64,000 nucleotides of DNA from JAFGHJ01 sp964525555 (GTDB lineage: Bacteria > Hydrothermota > UBA3072). The position numbers and the translations under genes are program-made. The notes beneath the pieces are model-generated. The model saw only the letters and a list, made by a program, of their open reading frames with translations, made no database searches and was not told the DNA's origin. Location: positions 1 through 64,000 of the forward strand of contig CAZGHN010000014.1 of assembly GCA_964525555.1 (NCBI GenBank), written 5' to 3'. Below are positions 1 through 7,619 of the stretch, in pieces (position 1 is the first letter of the stretch; each line of letters begins with the position of its first letter).

Positions 1-969
1 AAAACAAATTCTTTTAAAAATTATATAAATAATCCGGATCCTGCCAATAGGACACAGAGATACATAGGAGCTTTAATTATAGACGAAAGTGATGATATAT
101 ATATTGCTGGAAGTTACGGCCTTGGAATATTTAATATTGAGAAAGAGGAGGTACTTCGTTTTCAAAATGATCCGGCTAATCCAAAAAGCATAAGCAGTAA
201 CGGTACTATATATGCTTTTAAAGACAGCAAAAGAAATATATGGGTGTGCACTACTAATGGGTTAAACCTGTTTAACCGCGACAGTGCGAATTTTAAACTT
301 TACAGTAAAAAAGTGGGACTGCCTAATAATGTTATTAAGGCTATTTGTGAAGATGCCCATGGAAATCTCTGGATAAGCACAAACAAGGGAATATCTAAAT
401 TTGTTAACGGCATTAATCTTCCGGAATCCCCTGTATTTGAGAATTTTGATAGAGAAGATGGTTTGCAGGGCAATACATTTAACGACCGCTCATGTTTTAA
501 AAGTAAAGACGGGAAATTATATTTTGGAGGGCCTAATGGATTTAATGTATTTCACCCTGACAGCATAAAGAAAAATCCGCATTTACCGGCTATCGTATTT
601 ACAAATCTTTTAATTTTCAATAAACCTGTTAAAATCGGGGAAGAAAAATCACCGCTAACCAAACATATTAGCCTCACTGAAGAACTTACATTTAATTATC
701 ATCAATCTGTTATCACTATTGAATATGCCGCATTCAACTATTTGGCGCCTGACAAGACCCAGTATGCTTACATAATGGAAGGATTCGAGAGAGAATGGAA
801 TTATGTGGGAAATAAAAGAGAGGCAACTTATACAAATTTAAACCCCGGGACATACATTTTCAGAGTAAAAGGTTCCAACAATGACGGAGTATGGAATGAG
901 GAAGGAACCTCGCTAAAAATAATCATCACCCCCCCTTCTGGAAAACAATATGGTTCAGATTTCTCATGA
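1..969 (+). CDS. Sensor region of a propeller/Y_Y_Y hybrid histidine kinase (5' partial, frameshifted 3' end)
   Basis: The frame is open from base 1, so the gene starts before the window. The protein has repeats of the Reg_prop type (for example IWVCTTNGLNLFNR and LWISTNKGISKF), which form the periplasmic propeller of hybrid two-component sensors. A Y_Y_Y domain follows (YAYIMEGFEREWNYVG, then NPGTYIFRVKGSNNDGVW). The reading ends abruptly in GSDFS just after ITPP. One extra C in the C7 run at 929-935 would instead give ITPPFWKTIWFRFLM and run straight into the kinase frame at 966, exactly as in intact family members. This and the next entry are therefore one gene with a one-base deletion, either a true mutation, phase variation or an assembly error. 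Family assignment is firm; ligand unknown. Confidence 0.85.
   Translation, partial: KTNSFKNYINNPDPANRTQRYIGALIIDESDDIYIAGSYGLGIFNIEKEEVLRFQNDPANPKSISSNGTIYAFKDSKRNIWVCTTNGLNLFNRDSANFKLYSKKVGLPNNVIKAICEDAHGNLWISTNKGISKFVNGINLPESPVFENFDREDGLQGNTFNDRSCFKSKDGKLYFGGPNGFNVFHPDSIKKNPHLPAIVFTNLLIFNKPVKIGEEKSPLTKHISLTEELTFNYHQSVITIEYAAFNYLAPDKTQYAYIMEGFEREWNYVGNKREATYTNLNPGTYIFRVKGSNNDGVWNEEGTSLKIIITPPSGKQYGSDFS
929..935 (+). other. C7 homopolymer at the frameshift point of the sensor kinase
   Basis: Seven consecutive C residues. Reading eight C here restores a continuous sensor-kinase frame through the conserved PPFW-type junction. Homopolymer slippage in the cell and sequencing or assembly error are both possible. 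Confidence 0.8.
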
Positions 970-1751
970 TAGTTTTGATAGTTTTGGCAGTTTATACGGT
1001 CCACTTCGTTAGAGTAAGGAATATAGTAGAATATGGACGTAAACTCGAGGTCAAAGTCGCAGAAAGAACAGATGAATTGCAACATGTCAATAAAGAATTA
1101 AAAGATTTTGCACATGTAGTATCGCACGATTTAAAAGCACCTCTTCGAGGTATAAACGAATTGTCAGGCTGGATTTACGAAGATTACAATAAATTACTCG
1201 ACAAAGATGGTAAAGAAAATTTAAAACTACTTAGAGCGAGAACAAAACGTATGAATGACATGATTCAGGGGATACTGCAATACTCGAGAGTAGGAAGAAC
1301 GGAAAAAGAAGCAGAAGAAGTCGATTTGAATGAACTATTGAAAGATGTAATCGATTTATTAAATCCTCCCAAAAACATAAAAATCAAAGTTGAGAATAAA
1401 CTTCCGATGTATAAAGCAGATAGAACCCGTTTAACCCAGATTTTCCAGAATCTCTTGAGTAATGCCATCAAATATATAGATAAACCCAAAGGAAAGATAA
1501 AAATCGGATGCACAGAAGAAGACAAATACTGGAAATTCAGCGTATCCGACAACGGACCCGGCATCGAAGAAAAACACTATGAGGAAATATTCAAAATATT
1601 CCAGATGTTAGGTTCAGCACAGAAAGAGGGAAGCACAGGAATAGGGCTTACTATAGTTAAGAAGATAATAGACTTATACAAAGGGAGTATATGGGTTGAA
1701 TCCGAAATTGGTAAAGGCACTACATTCTATTTCACCCTGTCAAAACAATAA
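966..1751 (+). CDS. Histidine kinase module (HisKA + HATPase_c), 3' part of the split sensor kinase
   Basis: A membrane helix (residues 1-17) and a short coiled coil lead to the phosphoacceptor box FAHVVSHDLKAPLRG with His54. The N box (QNLLSNAIKY), G1 box (DNGPGI) and G2 box (GSTGIGLTIVKKI) are all present, so the ATP-binding domain looks intact. It should autophosphorylate on His54 when the upstream propeller senses its ligand and pass the phosphate to a response regulator. No receiver or output domain follows in this reading frame and no regulator gene is adjacent. The ATG at 966 lies inside the transmembrane segment of the fused protein, has no Shine-Dalgarno sequence and is probably not a real start. 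Confidence 0.85.
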   Translation: MIVLIVLAVYTVHFVRVRNIVEYGRKLEVKVAERTDELQHVNKELKDFAHVVSHDLKAPLRGINELSGWIYEDYNKLLDKDGKENLKLLRARTKRMNDMIQGILQYSRVGRTEKEAEEVDLNELLKDVIDLLNPPKNIKIKVENKLPMYKADRTRLTQIFQNLLSNAIKYIDKPKGKIKIGCTEEDKYWKFSVSDNGPGIEEKHYEEIFKIFQMLGSAQKEGSTGIGLTIVKKIIDLYKGSIWVESEIGKGTTFYFTLSKQ

Positions 1752-1800
1752 AAACAGGCAATTAAATAAAGTATAGGGATCAAGGATTCAAGATTGCAGT

Positions 1801-1860
1801 AAACCGGTAAATTAGTTTGCAATTTTTTACTAATATACTAATTTACGATAACCGGTTTTT
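1801..1860 (+). terminator. Probable terminator hairpin after the histidine kinase
   Basis: The left arm at 1801-1815 (AAACCGGTAAATTAG) pairs with 1838-1846 (CTAATTTAC) and, after a 4-base bulge, with ACCGGTTT at 1851-1858. A short T-run completes it. It lies about 50 bases after the stop codon of the plus-strand kinase. Part of the loop resembles the ACTAATTTAC intergenic word, so it may have been built from a repeat. Confidence 0.5.
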
Positions 1861-1909
1861 CAGTTTGCCTTCTGCGGTCTTTCGTTATTTTTCTAACTCA
1901 TGACTGGTT

Positions 1910-2815
1910 TTATCTTGCTCTTCGCAGTCCCAGTTCTCTTGCTTTAATCAGAACTATCTCGTATTCTTCCTGAGTTATCCCCCTTTTGAGTTCTTTATAG
2001 TCTGATGCCCTAAAGTATGGAGTATATTGTTTCATAATATTCACATATGAATCCTTTGATATCTCTTCTGCTATAAATTTCAGAACTTCCTCAGAACCGG
2101 CAATATCGTTCGGCAAAACAAGATGACGAATTAATAACCCTTTTTTTGCTATGCCGAGGTTATCAGTAACGAAATCTCCTACCTGTAGATGCATCTCTTT
2201 AACCGACTCTCTTACCAGATCCCAGTAATTGTTCGCACCCGAATACTTACTTGCCTTTTCATTACTGCCATACTTAATATCAGGCATATATATATCAATA
2301 ATTCCTGATAACATTCTTATTAGCTTCGGTGAATCATATCCTCCGGTATTGTATACAACAGGGATCTTAAGCCCCTTTTCCCTGGCAATAAAAAGAGCTT
2401 CCACCAGTTGAGGGGCAAAATGCGTCGGACTTACCCAATTAATATTATGGCAACCAATATTCTGAAGATATATCATCTTTTCGGAAAGCTCATTGTTACT
2501 CACTTCCTGGCCCTTACCAAGATGAGATATATCGTAATTTTGACAGTACACACATTTGCAGTTACAATTACTCAAAAATATAGTACCAGAACCATGAGTC
2601 CCAACAAGGGGATTCTCCTCCCCAAAATGAGGAAAAACCGAGGAAATTTTCGCGTTTATGCCCGCATTACATATACCTTTATCATAGTTACGATTAACTT
2701 TACAATTATGACCACATAAGGTACAGGAGTTTAAAATATTCAATAAAGCAGTTATTTTATTTTTGAACTCTTTTTTTGATAATTTATGATAAACAGGAAA
2801 ATCACTTAATTCCAT
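1910..2815 (-). CDS. Radical SAM protein, PflA-like (COG1313 type)
   Basis: A 301-residue protein with the radical-SAM CxxxCxxC iron-sulfur motif at Cys84, Cys88 and Cys91. An extra N-terminal cysteine cluster (CTLCGHNC at 31-38, then Cys49) is typical of the COG1313 'putative pyruvate-formate-lyase-activating' group. The chain GTIFLSNCNCKCVYCQNYDIS and later VVYNTGGYDS and IDIYMPDIKY match that family. It should cleave S-adenosylmethionine to make a 5'-deoxyadenosyl radical in the cytoplasm. The substrate is unknown: no glycyl-radical enzyme lies nearby, so real PFL activation cannot be claimed. It stands alone, convergent with the sensor kinase. Confidence 0.85.
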   Translation of the reverse strand: MELSDFPVYHKLSKKEFKNKITALLNILNSCTLCGHNCKVNRNYDKGICNAGINAKISSVFPHFGEENPLVGTHGSGTIFLSNCNCKCVYCQNYDISHLGKGQEVSNNELSEKMIYLQNIGCHNINWVSPTHFAPQLVEALFIAREKGLKIPVVYNTGGYDSPKLIRMLSGIIDIYMPDIKYGSNEKASKYSGANNYWDLVRESVKEMHLQVGDFVTDNLGIAKKGLLIRHLVLPNDIAGSEEVLKFIAEEISKDSYVNIMKQYTPYFRASDYKELKRGITQEEYEIVLIKARELGLRRAR

Positions 2816-3211
2816 AATATCACTATTAACATTTTGTTTTTAATAATATAAGAAAAACACAGAGCCCCCACAACCCCACCCAACTAATCTAACCACAGAG
2901 TTCACAGAGATTTTTCTTTTTCTTATACCATCCTATTTATATTTTTTAGAAACAATAAAATATTTTTCCCACCTGCGATTATCCGTGACTAATTCCTTGG
3001 CAAGGTGAGGTTATCAAAAAAAACATAATTTTGTTTTTTCTCTGTGTCTTTGTGTCTCTGTGTGAATTAGTGCTTAGGGTTTCGAGTTTCTGGAAAGACA
3101 ATAAAATTTTTCGTGTGTTTTGTGTGTTTAGTGGTTAAAAAAATTGTTGTTTTCTCTGTGAGTTCTTTTTTTCTCTGTGTTCTCTGTGGTTGAAATTCGG
3201 GGGTATGGTGG
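2816..3211. repeat. Intergenic cluster of CACAGAG-type degenerate repeats
   Basis: Nearly 400 bases without a gene. It holds several copies of a degenerate word in both orientations: AACCACAGAGTTCACAGAG near 2890, TTCTCTGTGTCTTTGTGTC near 3038, and TTCTCTGTGTTCTCTGTGG near 3170. Fragments of a second family (ATCCGTGACTAATTC, near 2982) are also present. Copies in opposite orientation could fold back on each other. I see no promoter, RNA gene or ORF here. Confidence 0.75.
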
Positions 3212-3559
3212 TTATGATCCGCCGAGCGATACTAAAAATATACCAAATAAGACACCCGCGACATCGAAGAAAAAATCCTTCGAGGAAGCAGTGCCTTTTT
3301 TATCTTTACTATCTTTTATTTCTTTAGATAAACCAATAAGCGAAGAAATTGAAAATGAGACATAAAATGATGTATTTTTATCTGTCTTTGTTATATTACT
3401 TGAAATAAGATATATTGAGGAAGAAATTACGGCTGAATGTGCAAAATGATGAAATTTATCTTCAGAAAACCATTCATCTTTAGGCAAAACTGCCAGCGTA
3501 TCAAATCTCGCTTCGGGATAAAAACCTAATAAAAGATTAAATATCAAGAACATCTGCAA
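3212..3559 (-). CDS. YfiM/DUF2279-like small membrane-associated protein
   Basis: A 115-residue protein with a hydrophobic N-terminus. The pattern DKFHHFAHSAV, then GLSKEIKDS, then SSKDFFFDVAGVLFG matches the DKxxHF...GxxKExxD...DxxxDxxGxxxG layout of the YfiM/DUF2279 family, which is envelope-located and poorly characterised. It is the last of five overlapping minus-strand genes; its start lies 23 bases inside the HD-domain gene, so it is probably translationally coupled. The family match is from memory of motifs and moderate in strength; function unknown. Confidence 0.6.
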   Translation of the reverse strand: MQMFLIFNLLLGFYPEARFDTLAVLPKDEWFSEDKFHHFAHSAVISSSIYLISSNITKTDKNTSFYVSFSISSLIGLSKEIKDSKDKKGTASSKDFFFDVAGVLFGIFLVSLGGS

Positions 3560-4079
3560 TACTCTTCATACCATCAATACAAATGGAAATAAATCCCCTG
3601 AGAGATAATCCCATCTCTTTACATTTTTCTATACTTTCTCTATTTGCTCCCGCAGCAAACCTTTTCTCCTTAAATCTTTTCAAAACAAATTCCGTATCTA
3701 CGCCCTTCAATCCCTCTTGATTTATCAGAGCCGATGCAACAATAAGACCAGAAACGGCATCCGATGTTAAAAGGGCTATATCCATCTTGCTTTTAGGTTC
3801 CGCATTCCCGGCATGTACCTTTATTGCATATAATATATCAGGAGAAACTCCAAAACTTTCCAAATATTCTGCACCTTTTATACCATGTTCCAAAGGTTTA
3901 TTCCTTGTTTCCTCATAATCTATATCATGGAAAAGACCAGCAAGCCCCCATTTGTCTTTATCTTCCTTAAATCTACCTGCCAAAGCTTCCATACAGGAAG
4001 AAACAGCAAAAAGATGCTTAATCATTCGATCATTACTCATCTTCGCTTCTACTATCTTCAAAGCCTCATTCCTGTCCAT
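3537..4079 (-). CDS. HD-domain (HDIG-like) metal-dependent phosphohydrolase family protein
   Basis: A 180-residue cytoplasmic protein with the HD superfamily pattern: His22, the doublet His51-Asp52 in GLAGLFHDIDYE, then His65 and His89 in IKVHAGN. This is the 'hydrolase, HD family' type often annotated COG2316. Such proteins cleave phosphate esters, commonly of nucleotides; the substrate cannot be read from the sequence. It overlaps the rhomboid gene upstream by 14 bases and the YfiM-like gene downstream by 23 bases, so all are probably one transcript. Confidence 0.8.
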   Translation of the reverse strand: MDRNEALKIVEAKMSNDRMIKHLFAVSSCMEALAGRFKEDKDKWGLAGLFHDIDYEETRNKPLEHGIKGAEYLESFGVSPDILYAIKVHAGNAEPKSKMDIALLTSDAVSGLIVASALINQEGLKGVDTEFVLKRFKEKRFAAGANRESIEKCKEMGLSLRGFISICIDGMKSIADVLDI

Positions 4080-5490
4080 TTCTAACTTCTCTTAAAACGG
4101 CAATGGCTTTGTTCTTCATCTCAGGAAATCTTTTTTGCATCTCAGAAAGAGCTTTTTTCAAGAACTTTTGATTTCCACTAAGAGCCAGTGATCTTATCAA
4201 ACGAAGCAAGATGTACGGAGCATCGTTTTTTTCTCTGTTAGCCTTGTAAGCAGTAGCAAGAACTTTCGCGGCTTCGTTGTGCTGTTTTCTCTTTCCGTAC
4301 AACTGTGAAATGAAATAAAAATCATAAGGACTTAATCCCGAAATAAGTTTTTTCTCCTGCAGTACACCTTCATAAAAATTTAAAATGACTGAAGGTTCTT
4401 TCTTTTCCATTCTAAGCGTCCTAAAAGTTTCTTTAGCAATTAACTCTGCCTCCTTTTCCTTTCCTTCTTTACTATAAAGATCTATCAGTTCTTCAGCTGC
4501 ATCCAAATTAGAAGGTTCTCTCACTAATATTTGTCTAAGATGCTTCTCGGCTTCATCTGTATCACCTGAACTTCTTGCCTCAACTGCTTTGCTAAAATCC
4601 AGATTAACCAGGTTTAAAGTGTTATCAACAAGAGGAGTTAAATATTTACGCTCAAGACCACTGTACCGTAGAAGAACTACGACAAAAACCCCAAACGTAA
4701 AACCGCCAACATGCGCCCAGAAAGCAACAGGTGAATATTCGGATAAATATATGGCTTGAAATAATTCTTGCAAAAACCATAGGGGAAGATAAAACCATGC
4801 GTAGAGCGGAAATATTTTAAAAATAAAAGGGATAAGCCATATGAACAGAAAATATATCTTGGATTTGTAATACTGAACTGCAAAAGCACCCATAACTCCT
4901 GCTATTGCTCCGGAAGCCCCGATTAAAGGAAATTCCGAGTGCGTCATTGCGGCAAAGAGTAGTGATGCGAAAATGCCGGAAACTAAGTAAAAACCAAGAA
5001 AAAAAGGTCTTCCCCAATCGTCTTCGACATTAACTCCCACCAGCCACAGAAACCATAGATTTCCAAAAAGATGCATAAAACTTCCATGTAGGAATATAGA
5101 AGTTATCAAAGTCGAAAGGTCAAAATCATCTGAAACAAACCCATACTTTCTTACAAGTCTCTTATTCATTGCTTCCATGAAATCATCATAAGCTTCTTTC
5201 CACTCAGTCCATAATTCATCAGACATAGGTATTTCCTTAATCAACATTTTCTCTCTCAGAACGGCAGGATTTTTAGCGTATTCAAGAATTTCAGAAGGGT
5301 CTTCGGGCGATAATATTTTTATCTCAACTTCGTAGAGCCTGGTTGCTTTTTCAATAATTACTTTCTCCTGTCTCTTCATAACAGGGTAGCTAAAGAGAAA
5401 AACTAAAACGTTTAATCCGATTAGAGATACCGTTACGATTGGGAAACGCCTGACACTACTCTCAGACCTTATCGGAAACAGAAAGAACAT
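4066..5490 (-). CDS. Rhomboid family intramembrane serine protease with C-terminal TPR repeats
   Basis: A 474-residue protein with a rhomboid core. The first helix is residues 17-37. HGSFMHLFGNLWFLW (135-149) carries the conserved His and Asn, the catalytic Ser is in GASG (Ser193), and the catalytic His is His260 in FWAHVGGFTFG. Both dyad residues are present, so it should cleave substrates within the membrane. Two things are unusual. An insertion of about 80 residues separates helix 1 from the active-site region (38-125). A soluble tail (about 300-474) holds TPR-like repeats (SGDTDEAEKHLRQILVREP), probably for binding partners. It overlaps both neighbours in a five-gene run. Confidence 0.9.
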   Translation of the reverse strand: MFFLFPIRSESSVRRFPIVTVSLIGLNVLVFLFSYPVMKRQEKVIIEKATRLYEVEIKILSPEDPSEILEYAKNPAVLREKMLIKEIPMSDELWTEWKEAYDDFMEAMNKRLVRKYGFVSDDFDLSTLITSIFLHGSFMHLFGNLWFLWLVGVNVEDDWGRPFFLGFYLVSGIFASLLFAAMTHSEFPLIGASGAIAGVMGAFAVQYYKSKIYFLFIWLIPFIFKIFPLYAWFYLPLWFLQELFQAIYLSEYSPVAFWAHVGGFTFGVFVVVLLRYSGLERKYLTPLVDNTLNLVNLDFSKAVEARSSGDTDEAEKHLRQILVREPSNLDAAEELIDLYSKEGKEKEAELIAKETFRTLRMEKKEPSVILNFYEGVLQEKKLISGLSPYDFYFISQLYGKRKQHNEAAKVLATAYKANREKNDAPYILLRLIRSLALSGNQKFLKKALSEMQKRFPEMKNKAIAVLREVRNGQE

Positions 5491-6550
5491 CTACATCACC
5501 ACTATTAAGAAAATTTGTAAGATTTGATTCCTTTCCAGAAAGATAGAAAATGTCCTGAAACTTTATACCATATTTTCCTGGAAAATATAAATTCAACTGG
5601 GGATAAAGAATAGTACCCTCTTTTATTATAAAGTTACTATCTTTCGAAATATTGATTGCCTTTCCGCTTAGTGTTAACGGAGCGTTAATAGGCGGGATAA
5701 AATTCTTCTCGTATCCCTTTCCTTTTAAAAGTTCCAGTACATATTTATAAATCTCTTTAGCTATTTTCCCATATGATATGAAGGATAAAAATTTTCTATA
5801 TATCTCGGTTATGTCGTTATAAGTTTTTCCTAAATATTTGTCTTTTCTTCGCCAGATGTAAGTCCTTGCGATTTCAACTCCTACACCCAAACGTATAATA
5901 CCAAAATTGATAAAAACGGGATCTCCCTCTCTTAATTTTCCATAATTGCTTAAAGCGAAGGGATTAGATGTATTATCTCCAAAGATTACCTTTGTAGGAA
6001 AAGCTCTTCTTTCTCCACCAGCTCTATATATCTCCTCATCAATAATATTTCTTATGGCGATTTCCCTGACTTCGTTCTTTAATTCCCGAAGAGACGCCTC
6101 TAACACTTTTTTGCAAATTAAAGCATTTTCTTTAATTATCGAAATTCTTCTTTCATCAGGCTTCAAAAAAAAGCCGGTAAAAGGATCAGGGATCCTAATT
6201 ATTCTATACTTTGCTAATCTTATATTATCAAAAGATCCAATTTTCTTTATTTTAAGCTTAGTAAGTAATTCCCTTAACTCAACTAAAGTTGAAAATCCAT
6301 CTTCTCTTATTCTATTAATATCTACTCTCTTTACTTTAACACCTTTTGGGACTTCCAAAAAAGAAAAAGGATCTCCAATTAAAAAAACTTCTTTCCCCGT
6401 TACAATGAGATAAAAGCCTATTTCAATTATATTAAGAGATGATTCTATTCCCAGGAGGTTAAGAATTTTATAGAGATCTGTTACAATAACTGCATCAAGT
6501 TTTCTTTGAGTAATATTTTTTCTTATTTCTTTAATTAAGACTTCATTCAT
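5462..6550 (-). CDS. M24 'pita-bread' fold protein without metal ligands (aminopeptidase P-like pseudoenzyme)
   Basis: A 362-residue protein with the two-domain plan of Xaa-Pro aminopeptidases: a creatinase-like N-terminal domain (about 1-130) and an M24 domain. The landmarks are recognisable but the catalytic positions are changed. The usual DFG Asp is Asn in VFINFG, the SD-x-TRT Asp is Glu in VEIARTY, the GHGIG His region reads NAPLTLSG, and the two C-terminal metal Glu residues appear as Gln in YPQLNLYFPG and IKFQDIFYL. It is therefore unlikely to be a metallopeptidase and may be a binding or scaffolding protein. It overlaps the rhomboid gene by 29 bases and the TPR gene by 8. Confidence 0.8.
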   Translation of the reverse strand: MNEVLIKEIRKNITQRKLDAVIVTDLYKILNLLGIESSLNIIEIGFYLIVTGKEVFLIGDPFSFLEVPKGVKVKRVDINRIREDGFSTLVELRELLTKLKIKKIGSFDNIRLAKYRIIRIPDPFTGFFLKPDERRISIIKENALICKKVLEASLRELKNEVREIAIRNIIDEEIYRAGGERRAFPTKVIFGDNTSNPFALSNYGKLREGDPVFINFGIIRLGVGVEIARTYIWRRKDKYLGKTYNDITEIYRKFLSFISYGKIAKEIYKYVLELLKGKGYEKNFIPPINAPLTLSGKAINISKDSNFIIKEGTILYPQLNLYFPGKYGIKFQDIFYLSGKESNLTNFLNSGDVDVLSVSDKV

Positions 6551-7220
6551 TAATCTCTCTATTAACTTGAATCAATTTCAATTTTTTTTCTGCCTCCTTT
6601 AATATATCAATATCATCAGAAATTTCAAGTATTTCCTCAAGAGCATCCTGCGCTTCTTCGAATCTTTGCAAAGCAATATAAAGCCGGGCAAGACTTAAAA
6701 GACAATCCGATTTACCAACATTGTCCTTAAATTTATCACGAGCGGTCTCATAATTCTCTATGGCTCCTTCAAAATCTTGCTTTTGCTCGTAGCACTGCCC
6801 AATTCCCTCGTATGCGCTGGGGGTAAGAATTTCATCGTTTCTTCCCCTAACAAAGGACTGAAACTTTTCCAGTGCTTCATCTAAATTACCTTCCTTATAG
6901 CTCATGTTAGCCAGCATAAACATCGAACGGCTGGCAAAAGTTGTTCCCCAATAATCGTCTACCACCATTTGGAATTTCTCTCTCGCCTGCTCAAAACTAC
7001 CATTACCATAAAGAACCACACCGATATTATACATTTCCCTGGATTTTGTTGCCCTTGTTAGTTCATTGTTTCTATATGTAATAAAAAGTATTAAAAGTAT
7101 AATGATACCGCTTGCAATCCACAGGACGGTTTTTTTATGATGTTCGTAAAAAATGATTACATTTTCTATGGTCTCTTTGAACTCATCGTGCTTTAAATCT
7201 TTTCTTCTGTGCTTAGACAT
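6543..7220 (-). CDS. Membrane-anchored TPR protein (YfgM/BamD-like organisation)
   Basis: A 225-residue protein: a charged N-terminus, one membrane helix (about 34-50), then TPR repeats to the end (GNGSFEQAREKF, KEGNLDEALEKF, KQDFEGAIENY, ALQRFEEAQDAL). The topology, cytoplasmic tail, single helix and TPRs outside, is like YfgM-type periplasmic chaperone partners; function is inferred only. It is the first gene of the five-gene minus-strand run and has a strong ribosome-binding site (AAAGGGGGG) before the ATG. Confidence 0.8.
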   Translation of the reverse strand: MSKHRRKDLKHDEFKETIENVIIFYEHHKKTVLWIASGIIILLILFITYRNNELTRATKSREMYNIGVVLYGNGSFEQAREKFQMVVDDYWGTTFASRSMFMLANMSYKEGNLDEALEKFQSFVRGRNDEILTPSAYEGIGQCYEQKQDFEGAIENYETARDKFKDNVGKSDCLLSLARLYIALQRFEEAQDALEEILEISDDIDILKEAEKKLKLIQVNREINE

Positions 7221-7342
7221 CAGTCCCCCCTTTAATTATATTACCAAACCACCTTAATAACCTGCTGTATCTCTCCTCATTGCCGAATACCTACCTCATC
7301 AATCAATACTTCAATCTTTCAACAACTAAAGCTATTATTATA

Positions 7343-7415
7343 TACCCCTGGTAAGACTCGAACTTACGACTTCCGGTTTAGGAAACCGGCGCTCTATCCA
7401 CTGAGCTACAGGGGC
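7343..7415 (-). tRNA. tRNA-Arg (anticodon CCT)
   Basis: The minus strand folds as a complete 73-nt cloverleaf. The acceptor stem GCCCCTG pairs with CAGGGGT (with a G1:U72 wobble), the D-stem is GCTC/GAGC, the anticodon arm is CCGGT-TTCCTAA-ACCGG with anticodon CCT (reads AGG), and the T-arm is GTAAG-TTCGAGT-CTTAC. CCA is not encoded. The tRNA sits alone between two minus-strand operons. Confidence 0.95.
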
Positions 7416-7619
7416 ATTTATATGTATATATTTTTACTAAAAAAGCTCTATTTGTCAATCCCGCTAAAAATGCAAAAATCAAATATTAAAATGTAAAAAT
7501 ACAAATCAAATTTCAAAAATCAGAAGACTCTAGCCCCTTAATACTAATTGAACCACAGAGAACACAAAGTTTGTTCTCTGTTTTTTCAAAACTAAAACCT
7601 AATACCTTAGACCCAAAAC
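7416..7619. repeat. Spacer after the tamB gene with a hairpin built from a CACAGAG repeat
   Basis: AT-rich spacer. At 7555-7586 a 10-bp perfect stem, ACAGAGAACA / TGTTCTCTGT with a 7-base loop, is followed by six T on the plus strand. It has the form of a plus-strand terminator, yet no plus-strand gene precedes it. It is the clearest example of the CACAGAG word forming an RNA-like hairpin. Confidence 0.6.

Noticed and set aside
1910..2815. Calling the radical SAM gene a pyruvate formate-lyase activating enzyme
   Set aside because: No glycyl-radical enzyme is nearby and the COG1313 group has extra cysteines and unknown substrates.
2816..3211. Possible CRISPR array in the CACAGAG repeat regions
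   Set aside because: Repeat units are short, degenerate and in both orientations, and there are no regular spacers or cas genes.
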